NCBI GenBank assembly: GCA_003168265.1
Contig: PMSV01000019.1
Span: 310,001-374,000, forward strand
Origin: Chitinophagaceae bacterium
Lineage (GTDB): Bacteria > Bacteroidota > Bacteroidia > Chitinophagales > Chitinophagaceae
Length of the DNA stretch: 64,000 nucleotides
Direction of reading: 5' to 3'
The notes below the pieces were generated by a model. That model was not told the DNA's origin and searched no databases. It saw only the letters and a list, made by a program, of their open reading frames with translations. The translations under genes were made by a program, and so were the position numbers. Below are positions 25,433-33,805 of the stretch, piece after piece (positions within the stretch are counted from its first letter, which is position 1; every line of letters starts with the position of its first letter).

Positions 25433-27715
25433 TCATTTAGTTCCTGGTGCACATGAAATCATTTGCATATTTGTTTGTTTTGACTGGTTCCTGAAACTAA
25501 TTTGTTTCAGTTTCATTTTTTCGATCTGTCCATCCCCTTCTCTGATCCTTATGAATTGACAAGGCTCCATATTTTTAAATACCTGCACGATCCCAGTGGT
25601 TGGCCATTTTATAATCAGCTCATCTATAATTTTTGCTTTGCCAATCCCGATTTCCTTTCTGAATGGGCTTGAGCCGAAACTGGCTCCGGAATTGACATCC
25701 ATATAGACAGTCCTTTTCACGCTGTCTTCTGTAAATTTGACCACAATATGGGCCCCTATCGCGGAACGGTTGGATTTTGTCCCTTCAAGTAAAATACTTA
25801 TCCAATTATTCTTATTCTGACCAGGATTTATGTAAAAAGAATTATAAAACGCATCTCCCGGATAAACTCCCCCAACTTCAATAAAAACATCCTGATCGCC
25901 ATCATTATCTATATCGGCAAACGCTACTCCATGACCCTTCTGTAAATTCCCAACCCGGGCCGAGCTGGTAACATCTGCAAATTTTTTCCCATCAACGTTC
26001 TTGAACATCTTATTTGGAACAAGGGATCTGAAATCAGGGTTGCCAGTGCCTAAATACATATCCGGCCAGCCGTCATTATCGATATCTCCAAAATTTGCGC
26101 CCATAGCAAATACGGGCTGATCCAGTCCTGCACTCTTGGTCACATTTGTGAATGTACCATCATGGTTATTCCTGTACAGGTACATAGAACTTGTAGAGGC
26201 AGGCAATTTGCCATTATTGAGCGCCTGGGCGGCTGCAGTGATTGCCAGGGAACCATGAAACTTGTAACCGCAGACAAAGATATCGGGCCAACCATCATTG
26301 TTATAATCCCAGAACCATGTCGGAAAAGTGTAAGTGGTATCTTTATCAAGTCCCGCCTCATGTGTTGCATTTTCAAATTGAGGGATTTTGCCCTTAACAG
26401 CTTTGTTTTTAAACAATATTTTTTTACCAGCCAAATCGGATATAAAGATATCAGGCCAACCATCGTTATTGTAATCGGCAACAGTGACTCCTTTCATAAA
26501 AGCAGTTGCTTCACAACCTGCCTCCTTTGCAACGTTTGTAAACGTACCATCGTGATTGTTTATATAAAGTTCTGAAGGATGAGGAGGGCCTTTGGTAAAA
26601 ACATCAGTTTCATTACCTATAAACAAGTCAAGCCATCCGTCGTTATTGAAATCTGCCCAAACGGCAGTCTGGGTAGGGCCAAAGGATAGGATACCACTTT
26701 CTACAGTAACATCGGTAAATGTTCCGTCTCCATTATTTCGAAGCAGGGTCTTTGGCTGTTTAGTGAATTCTCCCAACCATCCGCCACGCAGGATAAGAAT
26801 ATCCGTGTATCCATCGTTGTTATAGTCTGCCTGAACGATATTAAGTCCACCTTTGATTTTACTCAATCCTGATTTTTCAGAAAGGTCAGTAAATGTCCCA
26901 TCGCCGTTGTTTTTAAAATAGTGCATGGATTCATTTAAGGACAAGGAAGAAGTAATGATATCGAGATAACCATCATTATCAAAATCATCCACAATCGCTC
27001 CACCAGCCATATTTCGAAACTTGTTTATTCCCATGTCGCCGGCCATGTCCTCAAAAGCTTTCATCTTAAAAGAGGAGGTATCTTCATCTAAAGCAGGGAT
27101 TAGAAAATTTGCCGGCACTTTTTGGGGGTATATACCGATAGTCATGAAAGCAATATTGAGCAGCCATCTTGATTCAAGATCGTCTGGATTCTCAATTAAG
27201 ATTTCCTGATATGCATCTATGGCCTTTTGAGAAGCCGATGGATCCATATATACTCCATTGCTCTTAATCGGAAATATACATGATCCTGATGAATGATCCA
27301 TGATGCAATTATTCCTTTCTCCCAGGCGCAAATAGGACAATGCCAGATACTTTTTAGCGTCTATCCCTAGTCTTTCAACACCATAATTTTTTGCATTGCC
27401 TGCTACATATTTGAATATCTCAATCGCCTCCGTTTCCCTTCCAAGTTCCAATAAAGTCACAGCTTTAAAATAATTGGTTATCACGAAACGGCGATTATTT
27501 GGCGTCAGCACTCTAAGTAAGGAATCATAAAAAGTAAACTGCGCTCCACTGGAAAAAGGGTTGTCTTTATTATTGTCCGGTTTTAACCCTTCCTGATAAA
27601 GCAGTAAATTATCGCGCCTCGTGCAATAATTATTTATGCATCTATAGGTAAACGCGGTTAACACTATCACACAGATAACTGATGACATTAAAATGATTAA
27701 TTTCTTCCGCTTCAT
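25433..27715 (-). CDS. FG-GAP/ASPIC-UnbV (CRTAC1-like) exported protein
   Basis: The 760-residue protein has an N-terminal membrane or signal segment (LIILMSSVICVIVLTAFTYRC) and a helical TPR-like region (about 40-200). A seven-bladed integrin-like propeller follows, with seven Ca-binding loops of the DxDxDG type (DFDNDGYLD, DYNNDGYTD, DFNNDGWLD, DYNNDGWPD twice, DIDNDGWPD, DIDNDGDQD). Next comes an ASPIC/UnbV domain (WISILLEGTKSNRSAIGAHI). Such proteins often sit beside SusC/SusD in Bacteroidota, but their role is not established. Surface display and substrate or protein binding is likely. Confidence 0.9.
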   Translation of the reverse strand: MKRKKLIILMSSVICVIVLTAFTYRCINNYCTRRDNLLLYQEGLKPDNNKDNPFSSGAQFTFYDSLLRVLTPNNRRFVITNYFKAVTLLELGRETEAIEIFKYVAGNAKNYGVERLGIDAKKYLALSYLRLGERNNCIMDHSSGSCIFPIKSNGVYMDPSASQKAIDAYQEILIENPDDLESRWLLNIAFMTIGIYPQKVPANFLIPALDEDTSSFKMKAFEDMAGDMGINKFRNMAGGAIVDDFDNDGYLDIITSSLSLNESMHYFKNNGDGTFTDLSEKSGLSKIKGGLNIVQADYNNDGYTDILILRGGWLGEFTKQPKTLLRNNGDGTFTDVTVESGILSFGPTQTAVWADFNNDGWLDLFIGNETDVFTKGPPHPSELYINNHDGTFTNVAKEAGCEATAFMKGVTVADYNNDGWPDIFISDLAGKKILFKNKAVKGKIPQFENATHEAGLDKDTTYTFPTWFWDYNNDGWPDIFVCGYKFHGSLAITAAAQALNNGKLPASTSSMYLYRNNHDGTFTNVTKSAGLDQPVFAMGANFGDIDNDGWPDMYLGTGNPDFRSLVPNKMFKNVDGKKFADVTSSARVGNLQKGHGVAFADIDNDGDQDVFIEVGGVYPGDAFYNSFYINPGQNKNNWISILLEGTKSNRSAIGAHIVVKFTEDSVKRTVYMDVNSGASFGSSPFRKEIGIGKAKIIDELIIKWPTTGIVQVFKNMEPCQFIRIREGDGQIEKMKLKQISFRNQSKQTNMQMISCAPGTK

Positions 27716-27745
27716 AAAGAATGAATAAGACTTGCATTATAGAAT

Positions 27746-27806
27746 GAAGTTTTTCAAAATTGACTGCAAACAGCAAATTGTGATTAGTTAGTTCAATTTT
27801 GACTTC
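27746..27806. repeat. Long hairpin between operon genes
   Basis: GAAGT and CAAAATTGA (27746-27763, split by TTTT) are the inverse of TCAATTTTG and ACTTC (27793-27806). The hairpin lies in the 95-bp gap before the CRTAC1-like gene, with its start about 30 bp further downstream. There is no T-run on the minus strand, so a processing or attenuation site is as likely as a terminator. Confidence 0.4.
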
Positions 27807-27810
27807 TTAA

Positions 27811-28395
27811 CTAACAATGAGTGGCGTTCGGGTATCTGCAGCCCTGACAATATTTAGGGGGCTGTTCCGGGGGTTTTCTGTGAGCGGGCGAGAGCTCAAT
27901 GTTGTAGTTAAAGTGAAATAACCCCCTAAAATAAATATATTCAATTTTAAATTTTCCATCCCCAACATCATAGTCTGTTGTTAAATTCTTTATAGGGGAT
28001 GGGTTTTGATTTTTATTTTGCCCGGAATGGCGCAAATCGTTTTCAAATCTAAAAAACTCATTTTTCGCAGACTTTAATTTCATAACATTCTGATCAGCGA
28101 TGCACAATAATTCTAAAGAATCATTATAAATCCTGCGTTTGACATATTTATAGGTTAGGCCCCCAATATCTACCTGCCCCGCTACCCGTTCATATGATCC
28201 TGAATTGTTATAATATGGCAAATAGCTAACCGGTATCTTCACGGATACTAACTGGCTTTCATCATATTCCCCATCATCCAGCCTGGCTTCAAATTTTGAA
28301 TTGGCTGTTTCTTGTAATAAAAAAACAAGCAGATGATATCCGCACCAGTTAAATAACAGAATGCTCAGCAATAATATGGATGCTGCTTTCCTCAA
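27811..28395 (-). CDS. Single-pass membrane protein, paralogue of 31950-32513
   Basis: The 194-residue protein has an N-terminal hydrophobic helix (AASILLLSILLFNWCGYHLLVFLL). A periplasmic beta-rich domain follows, sharing the pattern LVSVKIPVSYLPYYNNSGSYERV...GGLTYKYVKRRIYNDSLELLCI with the 31950 gene. The C-terminal tail is Pro- and Cys-rich (PPEQPPKYCQGCRYP), which could bind metal. I do not recognise a characterised family. Its start directly abuts the stop of the AhpD-like gene at 28396. The paralogues bracket the AhpD/MFS block. Confidence 0.7.
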   Translation of the reverse strand: MRKAASILLLSILLFNWCGYHLLVFLLQETANSKFEARLDDGEYDESQLVSVKIPVSYLPYYNNSGSYERVAGQVDIGGLTYKYVKRRIYNDSLELLCIADQNVMKLKSAKNEFFRFENDLRHSGQNKNQNPSPIKNLTTDYDVGDGKFKIEYIYFRGLFHFNYNIELSPAHRKPPEQPPKYCQGCRYPNATHC

Positions 28396-28977
28396 TTATA
28401 TTGAATTTTCTGTCTGTGAAGCTGGCTGAACCAAAGAATAAATCTGATTGCTATACCCATTTTGCGCAACTTGCTTCGCACGTGGCGCATAAGTTGACAG
28501 ATCGGATGGGGTATTAGCAGCAAGGCCATCTACATACCTGTTGAACATGCAAAAAGCTGCGGCAATCAAAACTGTATCATGTATATCCTTATCAGTTGCT
28601 CCAAAACTTCGGGCAACATCCACATCCAATTGCGTAACGGACTTCCCGCTTTTCTGCACCTTTGCGGCAATATTCAATAATGCTTTCAGCTTATCTGAAA
28701 TTGGCGCATTCCTGTAATCTTTCCGTACCCGATCGACCAAGTCTCGATCGCCGTCCAAATAATAACAGGCAATTTCGCCATGTGAATTGTGGCAATAAAA
28801 ACAATCGTTCAAATAGGAAACATGGGTTGCTATGAGTTCTCTTTCGGCCCGGCTCAGTCCTGTCTCATCCCGTAATAAAGAATTGGCCAAATCGCATAAC
28901 GGAGAAGCTGTCTCAGGCCGGAAAGCCATTAAGCCCCTTATTCCTGCTAAATTATTATCAACTTTAATATGCGGCAT
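28396..28977 (-). CDS. AhpD-like (carboxymuconolactone decarboxylase family) peroxidase-related protein 1
   Basis: This 193-residue member of the AhpD/carboxymuconolactone decarboxylase superfamily has Glu47, Cys59, Cys62 and His66 in AERELIA...NDCFYCHNSHG, the proton-relay and CxxC...H set of AhpD peroxidases. The C-terminal half has DIHDTVLIAAAFCMFNRYVDGLA, the conserved helix pair. It is cytosolic. It would reduce peroxides or act on a thiol-linked substrate; the true reaction is unknown. It is the last of four paralogues in transcription order, with 11 bp separating it from the next. Confidence 0.88.
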   Translation of the reverse strand: MPHIKVDNNLAGIRGLMAFRPETASPLCDLANSLLRDETGLSRAERELIATHVSYLNDCFYCHNSHGEIACYYLDGDRDLVDRVRKDYRNAPISDKLKALLNIAAKVQKSGKSVTQLDVDVARSFGATDKDIHDTVLIAAAFCMFNRYVDGLAANTPSDLSTYAPRAKQVAQNGYSNQIYSLVQPASQTENSI

Positions 28978-28988
28978 AGTTAAAATTT

Positions 28989-29543
28989 TTATTTGTATTG
29001 ATAGAGATCATAATCAAGGTATCCTTCTTCTGCCCGTAGGGGGGCCCGGTTCACATAATACTGCCTGTCTTCCGGCGCCCATGTAGCAAGTCCGTCGACA
29101 TAACGGTTATACATGCAGAATGCAGCGGCGATCAGAACTGTGTCGTGAATTTCTTTGTCGGTAGCGCCCAGATTTCTTGCATCTTCGATTTGTTCCGGGT
29201 TGACCTTTTTTCCACCCTTCTGCACGCTTTCCGCGATAGACAATAACGATTTCAATTTGTCGGATATAGGCTCAGTGCGATAATCCATTTTTATACTGTC
29301 AATTGCAGCAATATCCCAACTAAGATAATGCCCTGCCAGAGCGCCATGAATATTCTGGCAAAAAAAGCAATCATTGAGCGAGGAAACATAGGTTCCGATC
29401 AGTTCCCTCTCGCCCCTGGTTAAAGTATTATTGTCATCCCGTAATAAGGCCTCTGCAAGCTCATTCAATGGCTTTGCAGTTGCAGGGCTAAACGCCATAG
29501 GGCCTCGGATACCCGGAAGATCCGGAAGATTAATATGTGCCAT
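28989..29543 (-). CDS. AhpD-like peroxidase-related protein 2
   Basis: The 184-residue protein keeps Glu47, Cys59, Cys62 and His66 at the same residue numbers as its neighbours (GERELIGTYVSSLNDCFFC, then QNIHGA). It is closest to the 28396 protein (LNDCF context, LPGIRG.MAF opening). Its 3' neighbour begins 11 bp later and its 5' neighbour ends 11 bp before it. The regular spacing suggests local duplication within the operon. The function is as uncertain as for the other copies. Confidence 0.88.
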   Translation of the reverse strand: MAHINLPDLPGIRGPMAFSPATAKPLNELAEALLRDDNNTLTRGERELIGTYVSSLNDCFFCQNIHGALAGHYLSWDIAAIDSIKMDYRTEPISDKLKSLLSIAESVQKGGKKVNPEQIEDARNLGATDKEIHDTVLIAAAFCMYNRYVDGLATWAPEDRQYYVNRAPLRAEEGYLDYDLYQYK

Positions 29544-29554
29544 TACATTTATTT

Positions 29555-30094
29555 TTATTGTTTAGGTAAAACATAACCCCTGGCCATTCTCTGGCCCATT
29601 TCCTCATAAACAGCAGGGTCGGTTGGCGTCCAGCTTGCTAAACCGTCTACATATCTATTGAACATGGAAAATGCCGCAGCGATAAGGACCGTATCGTGAA
29701 TTTCCCTATCGGTTACCCCATGTTTTCTGGCCATGGAAGTATCATCTTCGGTCACTTCTTTTCCCAGCACTTGTACCTTTCCCGCTATCTTCAACAGCGC
29801 TTTAAGTTTATCGCTTATGTTTGCCTGCTGCATATCCATCAATACTTCATCTACTATTTTTTTGTCTTCTCCGTATAGGCATCTTGAAGCCGCGGCATGG
29901 CTGCTCATGCAAAAAATGCATTGATTTCTGGATGAAGTATATGCAGCAATCAATTCCCGCTCTGCCTCAGATAAAGTAGACTCACCACGTAGTAAGACCT
30001 GGGCTAGTTCATACAGGGGCTTCCCTGTATCCGGCCTGAACATTACCAGGCTCCTTATTCCGGGAACTCCTTCCGGAACTTGAATATACGCCAT
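29555..30094 (-). CDS. AhpD-like peroxidase-related protein 3
   Basis: The 179-residue protein has the catalytic set again at Glu47, Cys59, Cys62 and His66, in the context SSRNQCIFCMSSHAA. This SRNQC form is shared with the 31311 protein and not with copies 1 and 2. Its first 40 bp overlap the end of the MFS gene. The start is supported by alignment with the other copies (MAYIQVPEGVPGIRSLVMF), so the overlap looks real and the genes are probably translationally coupled. Confidence 0.88.
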   Translation of the reverse strand: MAYIQVPEGVPGIRSLVMFRPDTGKPLYELAQVLLRGESTLSEAERELIAAYTSSRNQCIFCMSSHAAASRCLYGEDKKIVDEVLMDMQQANISDKLKALLKIAGKVQVLGKEVTEDDTSMARKHGVTDREIHDTVLIAAAFSMFNRYVDGLASWTPTDPAVYEEMGQRMARGYVLPKQ

Positions 30095-31314
30095 TGATTT
30101 ACATTTTTATTTGAAGTAAAGACTGTGGCAATTAACCCGATCAGGAATACGAATGAAAAAATAAACAGTGCGTTTCCATATCCTCCAAGAAATGATTGCA
30201 ATAATCCTATAAACAATACGGCAGTTGCCGTCAGCAATCTCCCGATATTAAAACAAAATCCTGTTGCGGTCGCCCGAATCTGCACTGGAAAAAGTTCAGG
30301 TATATAGACGGAGAGTACCCCCTGGCTCGCCCCAAAAAAGAAGGCAATCCCTGCTACTTCTGCATAGATCAGATTATTAAATGAGCTATTGGTCCTGAAA
30401 AGCAGAAAGCTGCAAATACTGCATGTCAAAAAACAAAAAATCATTGATTTTCTTGAGCCGATGGCATTCAATATCCAACCTGATAAAATGCCGCCGGTTA
30501 TTCCGCCTATACCAAAAATCATCATCACTGATCCGATTTTTTTATTAGCGTTCTCATCATGAATGATGCTATCCAGCCAGGTAGGTAACCAGGAAAATAT
30601 GGCCCAAAGTCCGATCAGCATCGAACCAAAAATGACTGACCCGGTAACCAAATTTTTTCTATATACAGCCGAAAAAGCAGTGATCGCATTTTTTTCTGCA
30701 ACGACTGTCTTATCAAGCTTGGATTTCCATTTTTCAGATTCCCTTATCACCCATATGGACATTATCGCAATCAGGATTGGGACGATGCCGATCAGGAAAC
30801 CTTGCCGCCAATTATTGGAAAAACTGGCAATCCATCCGGCGGAGAAAATACCGATGGGCATTGCAATAGAAAGAAAGCCCATAATAACTGCTTTTGACCT
30901 TTCATTCCATTCCTCAATCATAATGGTTGTTGTGACAACCAGAACGCCGCCCATGCCGAAGCCGCTTGCGAATCTGCAGAATGCAATGGCTATCCAGTGG
31001 TTCATAAATCCGGTAAGCATTGTGAAGAATCCATACCACCCAACAGAAAATAGCAAGGCTTTTTTTCTGCCGATTCTATCCCCGATCATTCCCCAGGAAT
31101 AACCACCAATTGCCCAACCAAAAACAAAGGCAGCATTGATATACGAAGCAGCAGTGCTGCTCTTATCCTGATCCATTGCGAATTCCTTCGCAACAGCAGG
31201 CAGATATATGCTCATTAATGAAGAAACTATTCCTCCGAAAGCCACGCAGATAAAGCATATGGCAAACAAAGAAACCTGATACCAGTTAATTTTATCCGGT
31301 TGGTCATTTTTCAT
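30055..31314 (-). CDS. MFS transporter (sugar/aromatic-acid symporter type)
   Basis: The 419-residue protein has 12 predicted helices. The MFS signature GDRIGRKKALLF lies in the loop between helices 2 and 3, and an acidic IPELFPVQIRATATGFCFNIGR motif typical of the sugar/organic-acid symporter branch lies near residue 345. It would move a small acid, aromatic or sugar-like compound across the inner membrane. It is embedded between AhpD-like genes, overlapping one by 4 bp (ATGA at 31311-31314) and the next by 40 bp. It is probably the inner-membrane partner of the SusC/SusD pair. Confidence 0.9.
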   Translation of the reverse strand: MKNDQPDKINWYQVSLFAICFICVAFGGIVSSLMSIYLPAVAKEFAMDQDKSSTAASYINAAFVFGWAIGGYSWGMIGDRIGRKKALLFSVGWYGFFTMLTGFMNHWIAIAFCRFASGFGMGGVLVVTTTIMIEEWNERSKAVIMGFLSIAMPIGIFSAGWIASFSNNWRQGFLIGIVPILIAIMSIWVIRESEKWKSKLDKTVVAEKNAITAFSAVYRKNLVTGSVIFGSMLIGLWAIFSWLPTWLDSIIHDENANKKIGSVMMIFGIGGITGGILSGWILNAIGSRKSMIFCFLTCSICSFLLFRTNSSFNNLIYAEVAGIAFFFGASQGVLSVYIPELFPVQIRATATGFCFNIGRLLTATAVLFIGLLQSFLGGYGNALFIFSFVFLIGLIATVFTSNKNVNQWRIFKFRKEFPE

Positions 31315-31880
31315 AATGGCTGTTTTCTTAAATGGTCATAGCCCTGAGACAATCGGTTATACCCATGCTCTTTTAACCTGTTTCCAAGATTGTTGTAAAA
31401 TTCCGGATTTGTCGGGGTCACTGTTGCAAGCCCATCGACATAACGATTGTATAAACAAAACAAAGCGGCAATGAGAACTGTGTCATGTATTTCAATATCA
31501 GTCGCTCCTTCTTCCTTTGCTTTTTGTATAGCATCGCTCGTTACATTCTTTCCGCTTTGCTGAACTTGAGAGGCAATGGTCAGCAATGCCTTCATTTTAT
31601 TACTTACAGGCGCGGAAGAAATATTTTCTTTTACCATTTCAGATGTATCAGGTTCGCCCAACAACACATTGGCCGCAGCCGTATGGGCTGCCGTACAAAA
31701 CCTGCACTGGTTCCTGGAAGAAACGATTGTTGCAATCAACTCCCGTTCACCTTCAGTCAAGGTCGAAGTCCCGCGCAATAGGATCTGGGTAAGTTCCCGA
31801 ATGGGCTGAGCCGAATCCTTTCTGTATTCAAGCAATCCGGTTATCCCGGGTAAATGTTCTTCCAATGGAATATAAGGCAT
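31311..31880 (-). CDS. AhpD-like peroxidase-related protein 4
   Basis: The 189-residue protein has Glu47, Cys59, Cys62 and His66 (GERELIATIVSSRNQCRFC, then TAAH). It belongs to the SRNQC subtype with copy 3. It is the first AhpD-like gene in transcription order, and its stop overlaps the MFS start (ATGA). The C-terminus is longer than in the others (NRLKEHGYNRLSQGYDHLRKQPL). Confidence 0.88.
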   Translation of the reverse strand: MPYIPLEEHLPGITGLLEYRKDSAQPIRELTQILLRGTSTLTEGERELIATIVSSRNQCRFCTAAHTAAANVLLGEPDTSEMVKENISSAPVSNKMKALLTIASQVQQSGKNVTSDAIQKAKEEGATDIEIHDTVLIAALFCLYNRYVDGLATVTPTNPEFYNNLGNRLKEHGYNRLSQGYDHLRKQPL

Positions 31881-31949
31881 TATCGATTATATTTATTTTG
31901 CAGGAATTCCTGGACAAGCGATTAAAATTTCTAAGAACCGGGAAAGATT

Positions 31950-32513
31950 TCAGGAAAGAGTGTCCGGAGGCTGTTCATCAATAACAGAAAATAATGAAGA
32001 AATATCATCGGAAAAATGAGAAGGCTTAATCGAAACTGCGACACTGGAATTGTTCAGTAAAAACAAATCGCCGATGGTATAATTGTCTGAAGAAAAACTC
32101 TTTGTAAGGTTTTTATGAGGGTCTGCTTTTTTGCTCTGAGAACTGGCCTGCAGATCGTTAACCAATTTGAAGAACTCGTCCTTTGCACTCTTTAAATACA
32201 TCACAGCGGAGTTTTGAATACAGAGGTATTCTATTGAGTCCTGATATAGCCTGCGCTTAACTAATTTATATATCAGTCCGTTAATTTCTATCTCACCGTC
32301 AACCCGCTCGAAAGTTTGAGAATTATTGCAATAAGCGAGGTCTGAAACCGGCACTTTAAGAGAGAGCAATTGCGCATCAATGTATTTGTCATCGTCAAGT
32401 TGTGACTCCATTTGTGCATTGGCCCTATCTTCGAGATAGGAAGTGAACAACCGATATCCAACCCAATTGAATAGGAGCATGGCAAGCAGAACTATGGTAG
32501 CGATACTTTTCAA
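31950..32513 (-). CDS. Single-pass membrane protein, paralogue of 27811-28395
   Basis: The 187-residue protein opens MKSIATIVLLAMLLFNWVGYRL (membrane anchor). Its periplasmic domain aligns with the 27811 protein through VPVSDLAYCNNSQTFERV, then INGLIYKLVKRRLYQDS and LKSAKDEFFKLVNDL. The C-terminal tails differ: this one lacks the Cys-rich end and finishes DEQPPDTLS. It is the first gene of the ten-gene cluster, 69 bp upstream of the AhpD-like gene. The function is unknown. Confidence 0.7.
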   Translation of the reverse strand: MKSIATIVLLAMLLFNWVGYRLFTSYLEDRANAQMESQLDDDKYIDAQLLSLKVPVSDLAYCNNSQTFERVDGEIEINGLIYKLVKRRLYQDSIEYLCIQNSAVMYLKSAKDEFFKLVNDLQASSQSKKADPHKNLTKSFSSDNYTIGDLFLLNNSSVAVSIKPSHFSDDISSLFSVIDEQPPDTLS

Positions 32514-32553
32514 AGTTCCTCAATTTAGGGAAATTTATGAAAATCTATATTAA

Positions 32554-32727
32554 TTAAAATATTGCTATGATTGTCATAGTTCCGGCCGAGCGCCTCAAAA
32601 GCAGGCTGGTATCAGCATTGGAATAAATAAAATCTAAGAGGATACCCTTATTCGTAAGGATGCTGTTTTTGGCAAGCGATTCGATCAGGTTAAAGACTGC
32701 TATCTTTTGCTGCGGATCCCATTTCAT
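32554..32727 (-). CDS. Small hypothetical protein (57 aa) coupled to GNAT gene
   Basis: The ATG at 32727 overlaps the GNAT stop codon as ATGA, and the frame runs 57 codons to TAA. The sequence begins MKWDPQQKIAVFNLIESLAK and ends LLLRRSAGTMTIIAIF, amphipathic and then hydrophobic. The coupled start and open frame argue for a gene. It could also be the remnant of a longer protein. I recognise no family. Confidence 0.4.
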   Translation of the reverse strand: MKWDPQQKIAVFNLIESLAKNSILTNKGILLDFIYSNADTSLLLRRSAGTMTIIAIF

Positions 32728-33263
32728 ATAGGCATTTCAAAAAGGCTCAGCGCCCCTTCCCGGTAATGGCGTGGCACCTGTTCCTCCATGCTGAATTCCC
32801 TGATCCCGCAGGGTAGAAATCCGTGTTGAATATAATAATCATTGAGTTTTTGATTTTCCTGGCAGGTATCCAGTCGGATATATTTCAACTTGTTCATTTG
32901 GCCATAATCCCTGGCCCAATCAATTATCCTGCGGACAAATTGCATTCCATGATAATCCGGCGCAGTAACGATCCTGTGCAAATAAAGAGCGGGCGTGTGC
33001 GCACGCTCTCCCCAGATCAGAAAATCATCAAATGTGACCGAAAAGCAGCCGGCGATTTTTTTTTCAGATCCTACGGTTAATTTCCAATGCCTGTTTTCCC
33101 GGATTTCTTTTGCAAGAAGAAGCGGATCAAATGTATACCAATGACGGTGAAATTTTTTCTTTTGGTATTCGATGGCCGATTCATACAATTTGAGAATCAC
33201 TTCGCTGTCGGCAATGACACTGGGTTCGATATGGACCATAACACTTACAGGTTGAATTGTCAA
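32724..33263 (-). CDS. GNAT-family N-acetyltransferase
   Basis: The 179-residue protein has an acetyl-CoA-binding pattern: TPALYLHRIVTAPDYHGMQFVRRIIDWARDYG (motif A) and IRLDTCQENQKLNDYYIQHGF (motif B). Its substrate is unknown. The start at 33263 overlaps the stop of the DUF6886-like gene by 4 bp. An internal Met at 33239 (MVHIEPSV) is an alternative start. The two neighbours on either side are also overlap-coupled, giving a three-gene unit. Confidence 0.82.
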   Translation of the reverse strand: MTIQPVSVMVHIEPSVIADSEVILKLYESAIEYQKKKFHRHWYTFDPLLLAKEIRENRHWKLTVGSEKKIAGCFSVTFDDFLIWGERAHTPALYLHRIVTAPDYHGMQFVRRIIDWARDYGQMNKLKYIRLDTCQENQKLNDYYIQHGFLPCGIREFSMEEQVPRHYREGALSLFEMPI

Positions 33264-33799
33264 AAAACAGGCATAGCTCCATTTGAATTTCGCATGCGGA
33301 TCAGCGAAAAATTCAACGAAGAATGCGAAACCGCTTCACTCAGCTCATTAATAGAGGGCATGAATCGTAGTTCAACATCCCGCTTCAGCATTTCCTCCAG
33401 TATATTGTAAATGGGCCTCACGGAAACCGGAACAATTGTTTTTTCGGAAATATAGTATCCGGCATTTTCATCCAGGAGCCAAAAATCCTGAGCGGGAAAC
33501 TCATAAAGAAAAAGTGTCGTCCTTTCGATAGTCTTTATCCACCTGTTTTCCACCGCAATCACAAAAGATGCGGAAAATTGTCCTAAAAAGGCCTGCCTGT
33601 CCTCCGGACTGGTTTGAGATCCTGCATAATAACAAACCCGGGGACAATCCCTGGGAAGGAGATAATTATGCAGCAATCTCTCACTTATTGCAAATACAAC
33701 CTCTTTCCTGATTGCATCGAATTGGCTGGGAGAGGGCCTTGGAACAAAGGTCCTGATCCTGGCATCCTCGCTCACATGAAATAATCTCAAACCTTCCAT
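33260..33799 (-). CDS. DUF6886-like protein
   Basis: The 179-residue soluble protein begins LRLFHVSEDARIRTFVPRPSP, the usual opening of DUF6886 proteins, where a His-Val-Ser and PR motif precedes a mostly beta domain (VVFAISERLLHNYLLPRDCPRV). Some openings of this kind recall ADP-ribosyltransferase-like folds, but I cannot establish that here. It starts 6 bp after the tyrosine phosphatase gene ends and overlaps the GNAT gene by 4 bp. Confidence 0.72.
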   Translation of the reverse strand: MEGLRLFHVSEDARIRTFVPRPSPSQFDAIRKEVVFAISERLLHNYLLPRDCPRVCYYAGSQTSPEDRQAFLGQFSASFVIAVENRWIKTIERTTLFLYEFPAQDFWLLDENAGYYISEKTIVPVSVRPIYNILEEMLKRDVELRFMPSINELSEAVSHSSLNFSLIRMRNSNGAMPVF

Positions 33800-33805
33800 A
33801 AGATC

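Noticed and set aside
30563-31102. 179-codon frame antisense to the MFS gene
   Set aside because: It mirrors transmembrane codons; the MFS gene has clear motifs in this region.
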